From Zerene cesonia (taxonomy: Eukaryota > Arthropoda > Insecta > Lepidoptera > Pieridae), in the NCBI RefSeq assembly GCF_012273895.1, contig NC_052116.1:5518001-5582000 (forward strand): a stretch of 64,000 bases of DNA, written 5' to 3'. The first letter of the stretch is position 1. Each line of letters opens with the position of its first letter. The notes under the pieces are model-generated. The model was not told where the DNA came from and made no database searches. It was given only the letters and a program-made list of their open reading frames with translations. The translations under genes were made by a program, and so were the position numbers. Shown piece by piece: positions 27,501 through 36,500 of this stretch.

Positions 27501-30500
27501 TTTTCATATTTTAGACGATGAATAAAAGGAATTATTTTTATTATTTAGAATTACGAATTATTTTCGAGAAAGCTATTTTTGGTTGGCTCGATAAAATATT
27601 GTTAATAATGATCCTTTTATTACCACATAACCGACAAATAAATATGTCTGAGAATTTAATTTTATTATATTCTGTAATGACTAATGGAATGTTATGAATG
27701 CACTTTGTTCTACTGCTTTAACCTTTTATACCAACAGAATACTTTCATTTAATTTTTAGTCTTATAGCATTGAAATGCTTTATAATACATTTTTCTGTTC
27801 TTTCAAAATTTCTCAGAATACTTTCATGTTACATTAAAACAGACTGTATAAAACGAATAATCGAACCACAAAGAGATCTTCTACGAAATAGTAAGTTCTA
27901 TTTAGTTGCAATATGATGCAAACAATGAGTCTGAGTTAAAGTTGCGAAAATACTGTGCAAGACCCTTTTCACGTATTAACTTATAATAAGTTTCATTTGT
28001 TATCTGGATAACCTGTAGTTCATAATTGTTTTCAAGTGTGAGCAGATTTTTCAAAAGTGTAATTTTTCACTCTTATTTAGACCATGATAGATGACATATA
28101 TCAAATTTGGTTTAATAAATTGTGGTTATTTGAACCAGATTTGATTGCTTCTGATGAACAATTCAATATGAAACTTTAAAAGTTACAAAACCCCGGGTCT
28201 GTATTTTCCTTTGATTATGCGAGCGAAGCCGCGTTCGGAAAGCTAGTTTTAATTTATAAAAATAATAAAAAACTGTGCATTAAAGTAAGAAATACTATTC
28301 TTCGTTTTTTTGATTCTATATGTATCAAAAACAAGTTATAAATCTTTTTCCGTCAAGCACGCCATATACATATTTGATAATCGTTGGTCTGATTGTTTTA
28401 AAATTAGAACAAAAAAAGGCGTACGGCGATTGCCCAGTCACGTGAAGTTGAAGATGACCTCACAAGGCGGACACCAGACGACCTTTATTTTAAACATCCT
28501 GATTGATACTTTTCTGACGATATTTATGGTACCTGCAGGAATTCAATTCACTCCAACATTTTTAAATAATTACCACCTTAAATGGGATTTGTAAGTTCGA
28601 GACGGCAGAATAGTGGGATTTTATTGGAGTCAATTAAAATATAGTATACATATATTAACATGTTTTAACCAACAATTTGATTATATGACCATATAATTGT
28701 GAGTGATTACCATTTGGCTCAATGCACGTGATATTTAAATACATCTTTTTATATAATTAATAATAATTAAGAATGAATGAATTGTAAAGAAATATTTTTT
28801 AATGTTTTAAAAATTTTGCATTAATGTTATTTAATTATGAACATTGTAAGCAAAGTATAAAGTCACGTGAGTATTTTGAGTGTGAACTGGGACTTGAATA
28901 GACAAAGATATTTACGTGGGTAAATAATTATCGAATTGTGCACATTGCACTTATTATCTCTGATATTAAATTCTCTGTAAATTCGAAATGTTAATTTCAT
29001 TTCCAAATGTTATTTGATATGCAAGAAGTTTGAATAAAACAAAATCGGGTTTATAAGTAATGCGAAAATGCTGCAAATATTTGAATAAAATTATGTTCTG
29101 AATAGGTATCCGATATTGGACTCACCGGACATCCCATTAGAAGCCAGTTTGTATTTTTTTGATATGCTACAAAGAGTTCATATAACTCTTTGTAATGTAG
29201 TACTAGAAGTCAAGTTTTGCGGTTGTAACTATAGATTCTAATGATATGTTATACATGCTTATTTCTAAGCTTACCGTAAAAAAATGGAGCTATAAAGAAT
29301 TCGAATTTTCTAGACTTTTTTTCCTCTGAGCAATAACTAGACCTTAACTAATAATTAGGCTTAGGATCTAGAGAGTTTCATTACTATTATTAACATCAAT
29401 AGATATATTTTTTGAGCCACATTATTAAATAAATTATTAGCCTTCCGCCCGCAGCTACGCTCGTGTAGACTACAGAGTTTTGTACTTCGTGCTTTTTTGA
29501 AGAAGAGGCTGTATGACATTTTTTACGATTCTAGATGCGTAAATCACTTCAACTATTTATTTTCACAAATAACTTACTATATGTATAATTGAAACCTCTA
29601 TTTTATTTTCAAATACCTATCCAAAGACACATTGGATGCCTATACGTAAAAACTAATATTGCTCTATAATGATATACAATTTTGTCAGTGGTGTGTGAAA
29701 AAGTGGTTAGTTATTAAACTTTTGGTGGTATATAAATCATCCGTATAACAATTACTCGTTTTAAAAACGTTTAATGCACATAAATGGTAGTAAACAGACC
29801 AATAGCGTTAATTTAAACAGACAATAAAACATTAGTTTCATTACAAGTTAGGATTTTTATATCTTCTTAAACGCAACGAATAAAATGTTTTGTTTCTCTA
29901 AAGTGTAATTACACATCATTTTACGCATGTAAAATATATTGTTATGCGGGCCTTAAGCAAAGTTTTACGTCAGTACATATATTATAATATTTCGTTATTC
30001 CATCACTTTCATATGATTCTCCTATTAATTAGTGTGGCTTTTTTCATTCGTATTGTTAAGGAAGGTGTCACATTGAAGAAAACATTTCATCACGGTGAAC
30101 AAAATGTGTTGTCATTCAACTACTCTTGTTACCTAAGAACTAATCCGATCTGTATAGAAATAGTCGCAATGATCGCTTTACAACATGTTTTAAGCAAATA
30201 TTTCCAATATAAAGTCAATATAACGTTATTTTGGTTGATATTATAGTTTTCTTGTGCACTCTTCTTCATAATACGTCAACGTTTGTTCAGTGAAATCGTA
30301 CTTAATCAATATTAACCCAGTACTGAGTGAGCCCTTTCGAATACGTAACGTGAACTTTATGTCACGTAACGTTAATTCCGTCCTTTAAATTCTGTTTACG
30401 CGCCATGCTGTGGATTCGATATCGCTATTGCACGTGGCAATTAGCATGGTGACTCTTGGTGAGGCAATTGGCTTGCGAAAACCAACCGCGGGGAAACACG

Positions 30501-33500
30501 ATTACTTCATCTCTCACATTGTTGGCTGTTCGGAATTTAACAGAACGAGATGCTATGCGCCTGATTTAATTTGAATCGGTAAAGTTATTTTTAAATTGGA
30601 TAAATAAGCGTGAGCAATTTTTTTTTAGAACCGTTTTAATATTAACGTGATATATATAGTATGAAATAACGCTTAAAATTATAAAATTATGGATATCATT
30701 TATTAAAAACTTTCACCGAATCACATTCTTGAATCGCGGAATAAAATATCTGGTACTTAGTCTTAGGTAAATGTTAAACACAAAGTGTGCTAATTCGCAT
30801 AAATACAAAAGCTTTGTCAATAATAAACGTATAATCAGTTCAAAATCGAACAATAGAGAACTATACCACTCTTAAAATTTAATTTTCTGGTTTAACACGT
30901 TATACAGGTTCCGGTTCTATTGTTTGTTCATTTTTACTTCTGCAAGTGAGTTGCAATTACTGTCGATACAACGAGATCGGTTGATTGGTCACTAATTACT
31001 TCCTAACATCTGTGCCGCAGTCATGACCTTTAATAGACATGACTGACATCGTATGCTGTAGTCAGGTTAACAAAAAACTTGTAACACCTGGTTGGATGAG
31101 TGAATATTTTTCATATGTTGTGCGGTATTTGATATTGTGTGTTGGGTTTGTTCGTAGTTATGCGTAATGCTACGGAGGTTCACTTGCGTGACACGCAGAT
31201 TTAAGTTTTGTTTGCTTTTAGTATATGGCGTACTATGTATGACGAATTAATTGGCCACATCATTATGTGGTCAATTAATTATCGCTACACTTATGAGAAT
31301 ACATAGGTAGTTAAAATAGCAATTATATTTCAAGTAGATATGATTGTTTTTAACGATTACCAAGACACATAATTCACGCGTCTTTAATTGTCTTTGTTAC
31401 TTTTAACATTGAGGCTTTAATCTTCATTATCTGATATTGCAGTCACGATAGTTGCCATTTGTTTAAGTTTTAGGTTAATAACACAAAAAGCCTTCAGGAC
31501 GACAGACTGGGGTCAAAGGTAAGATATTACGTACGGTTTATGTACATTGCAATTACTCTTAGACATTTCAAAGAAGCTCTTAAATAAGTATTGGTACTTA
31601 TGAAAATGATTATTATACTTTTATATATTTTTTATTTATATAATATAAAAATGCTATGAAATAACATTCAATCTTATGATAAAGACATATTTATGAACCA
31701 CCCAAATGAGTATCTGAATTTAGTTTCATGCACTTTGGACAAAGGTACTTGACATATTTATGTAAATTTTATGTATCAATAAAGCTGTATGTAGCATAAT
31801 AGTTATATTGACGATAATTATTATTTAAATCTTCATGACATAATATAGTAATATCTCAATGCATAAAATGGTCATAACTACGGGAATAGAAATCATCTTT
31901 AAGTAATAATAATTGAGCAACTCATAGGTAATGAAGATATTTACGATTTGGGCACAAACAGTTGTAACATAATAAATAGATACATATATATGACACATTT
32001 TATTGATAATATTTGAAAGGGCCGTCAAGATTACTATTCAATCATTCTTAAATAATACTTACATTATAATGTAATGAGAAATAACTTAAAGGTTTTTTAT
32101 TAACATTAAAAAGACGTGTAGTATGACGCGGAATACACATCCGCCAGCGAGCGTCATCCCGACATAAATGCCAAGAATTCGATCTTTCTCATGAGATAGA
32201 CATTTATTTAAATACACAATACCTGAATAAAATTTCTGTATTGGTATGTATTTTTGATACACAACGCGGATGTAAAAGGTTACAGAAGATACAAAAAAAC
32301 GATTTCTACAATTGAATTTAAAGTTGATCAAACTGTATGCATACATTTAATATCGAACTGACAAAAAACATATTAGTCATTAACTTTCACGTAAGATTGT
32401 TAATAAATAGTTCTTGTATTCGTGAATAATTATTGATGCAAACTTTATGATGTATTATGAGCAATTAATTGCGTGTAGTAAATTGTGCAATATTAGAGGA
32501 AGGAAGACCGCTCCGAGCCCGCATATGTCGTAATAATATGGAGCACGCGTGCCTTACCTAAGAAGGTATATGACCGCCAGTTTAGGACACGGTCAATACA
32601 TCGTAATCTGGTCAAAATCAAATAAAAATTAAAGTATGTTTAAATTCAATTGCCATTGAGGTTGTACGGGCAAGGACGCCGAATGCAATAACATTAGAAA
32701 CGAGCATTGGCACAATTTCAACTCGCATTTCCCGATAAAATAAAATGTATGTGACAAGACTATAAATGGAGAAATCGAAGACATGATTACGGAAATATTG
32801 CGATCAGGAATAATTACATTGTTAAGATGGTTGTGAAACACACAAAAGCAACAGATTTAAATAAGAAAGGACATAATATTTTTTCGGAAATTCTGTAAGC
32901 TTCTTATTCGTTTAACTGTTCTTGATACTCAGACTCTAACTTGAACTGAACTGATAAAATTTTATATTAAATTTCTATTCATGTGAGTGATTAATACTGA
33001 TGTTTTTTTATAGATATTGTTAATTCAATTTATTGAGTAAACAAAACAAGTTATATTATAGGTATTTAATTTTTAGATTTTTTAATTCGATTATGTTACA
33101 TTTTCATTCTGTTGATGATGATATAAGATATTTCTTTCTTCAGCTTTCGGTTTCACCTATATGTTTGTATGTTAGCGACTCCTTTAGACTTTATTTTGAC
33201 CTCTATATTGACAGATTTAATGCGAACTTTGTATACTTATTAAGAATCGGTGATAACGTGTTTAATAGTTTTTTTACTTAATTTATTATTAGGCTTATAT
33301 GTTTTTATTTTATTTTGCTCATGATGTTAACATGTAATAGAAATGAATATTAGCTTGAGTTCGTACGTGCATTAACAGATGTGAGTAGGTCGTGTTGGAG
33401 GCAAAAATGCAATTACATAAGCGGAAAGTTAAGGCTGAGGTCTCGTAACTTGTGTAAAGTGCGTTTCTTTAAGAACTCGGCAAATAATAAATGAATGAAC

Positions 33501-36500
33501 ACACCTTAACGACGTATATAGTGTCCGTGTGTGTTGAATAATGGAAATGGATAATTGTTGTTTACATCAAAAAGGTCATGGAATAGAAAGTTTTATTCTT
33601 GTTGACAAAATTGTTTGATCGTAAACTCAATATAAGAGCTATCTATTATATAAGATTAATCCTTTAATGATGTCTGGAATGTTTTAAATATTTTAGAATC
33701 AATTCATATCTAATTTTTTACTAAATTATGCACCAATCGAAAATAACACAAAGTTCTTCGTATTCATCATTCGTCTTTTTCACACACGGAAAAATAAGAA
33801 AACATATACCAAGAGCTATGTAGTGCGTACTACTTTTATCTTTTTATCTGTATTGTATGCTGCTTATGTATGGAAGTATAATTTTACAATTTACTTATTC
33901 TAATATTCTAAAGTAATATGAGTTAAAAAATATATATCAAGTAGTAACTTTTTCAACCGACCGCCTCCTTGGTATAGTGGTTAACGCGTGAGCGTAGAAC
34001 CGGGGGGTCCTGGGTTCAATTCCCGGTGGGGACGCACAAAAAAAAATTGTCTCGGTCTGGCAGGACACAGAAGGTTAATCACCTACTTGTCCGTAAAGAA
34101 AATCGATCAGTGAAACAGATGTACATCATCTGCCCCATACTCCACTAGGGGACACGGGACTTCACTTTAACTTTTTCAACAATAATGGAGAGAGTAGCGA
34201 AGCACAAGTTTAATATACGTTAGTACTTATTATTCGTTAACATAAATGTTATTTTATTGGTTATTTTAAGCTATTTACGGTAAGTATAAACGTGTACGAG
34301 AACGAATAAGTCATAATAATAGTAACTTCTAGAAAATCTGTGAAAGAGCTTCAGCTGTGACGAACAGAAAAAAAATGATTGAAATATTTCCTACAAAAGT
34401 AGGGAAAGTCAAACCAAAATAGCATATACATATGGAAGAAACAGTGTCACCTTACGCAATACAATTTGACGCACCGATGGTAGCGGCGGGGCGTGCTGCA
34501 GATGTTAATGGTGACCCGCATTCTAGTGTATTGTTATTACATCAGACTGTAAAACACATAAGTGTAACAAGCTATAAATAAAGAAGCTACAAATATTCAT
34601 GAACTGAGTAAGTAGCACAATTATTTGCATGGAAGTACGACGTAAAAGCATTGGGCTCTAGTTAGAAATGATATACGTTTGGTTATTAGCATGTTTTTTT
34701 AATTACTACCTCATATTACGTAATTTTTAGAATGTTATTTTTCCAAATTATCATTGAAAAATATCTTTAATTTTTTGGAAGTTGCATTTATATGAATTAT
34801 TTTTGTATCTCTATATATATAAAATTCTCGTGTTACAATATCAGTTACCATATTCCTCCGAAACGGCTGGACCGATTCTCATGAAATTTTTGTGCATATC
34901 AGAATGTCTGAGAATCTGGCCAACATCTATTTTTCATACCCGTAAATGATAAGAGTAAGGCAGAAATGCGTTTGTCAGGTCAGCTAGTATTTATTTATAT
35001 ATTCCTGTTTATTTATCTTACCCGCTTTCAAATACTGTAAATATATAATATGTTTATATAAAAATAATTTACACATATGAATAATTTTCATATCGCATGG
35101 TACAAATGTAGCTTTTAACAGTATACACAAAAGTGCTTTATCTTTAACAAAATGTTATTTTATCATGCAGTAATGTTGCACACATAGGTACTTTCCTGTT
35201 ATTGTTGTGTTATTTAAAAACCTTTCTCAATTCCTACTATAATGGTATGCCTCTTCTTTACGTAGAAACCTATGAACCGATTTGTATGAATGACTTTTTT
35301 TAAGGACTGTTTTCATCCCTCAAATCCCACGGTCACGAGAACTATGCGTGGAAAACCCCGAAGCTATCTATCTATTCCCTTGACTATGCGGGTAAAGCCG
35401 CGGCCGGAATGCTCGTTGCTCGTAAAGTATATATAATAGTATGGTATTACAAACACTGTGTATATAAATACATTTAAATGTACGCATTGTATTTAGCTAG
35501 TATGGAGTTCTTATGCAAGATGCTGTCTCAAGGAAGACGATGCAATGCGTATTTGTTAAGTCCACTGAGCGCATAATCAATACATTATTCAAATTTATTC
35601 CATTGAAGACACTAGGAATTTAATTAATTACATATATGATATTTTATCCCTTTACATTACACATTAAGGTGGTTATTATATATTACATAACAACGCTATT
35701 AATAATAACAATGTATTTCCTGCTCATACAAAAACATATTGATATATGAGTATGTACATATTACATCCGTTGCATTAACGAGATATATTATCAATAACAT
35801 TTAATATATCTAACGTAAATTAATTGTTGCATATTATATACAAATAGCATGCATTTATTTATCTGCCAAGAAGGAATGTTAATGCAAGATTAAAGAGTTA
35901 ATTAACAAATATTTAACAGATAGCCAGGATGTTATAACTACATGTAGACTTGCCTTTTTCATTACATTGGAATTCAAAACGTTATATCAGATGCATATTA
36001 TGATTTAAGAGTCATAATGGGGTGTATGAAAACTGTGATTTTAGCATTATAAAAGCGATCTTTAAAAAAACTATGTGAAGGAAATGGTGAAAAACATGAA
36101 TGTAACTGGAAATATAGCATCCAATTCAATCTGTCTTAGCGCATTAACACGCAGGAATAGTAAGGCGAATTATGAACACTCGCGAGTGTAACAGTGCACT
36201 CGCTATACGACTTGGGATTCACGTGTTTTTCGGACGAAATCAAAGGGAATACGCATTCGACAATCATACACGAATGTTTCGTCCAATATATCGTCGAGTC
36301 ACGGGCGAATAGCAAACACGAATGTGTAAAAGCACCATTATATGTTTTGTATAATTGTTTCTTACTATGATCTATAAAGATTGACGTAAATCTAGCATGT
36401 TTTGGTGCAATAACTCATTGAAGCATTGTAATCATCCATACCGGATTGGCGTACGGCCTTTCCGACAGCATTTTATTTGATATCATCTTCCATTTTTGTA

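Noticed and set aside
28310..28594. 94-residue plus-strand open frame in peroxidase intron 1
   Set aside because: AT-rich, no recognisable motif, no promoter or splice context; its length is within chance.
33961..34035. tRNA gene
   Set aside because: Box A and box B are present but the stems do not close as a tRNA, and a SINE body plus target-site duplication surround it.
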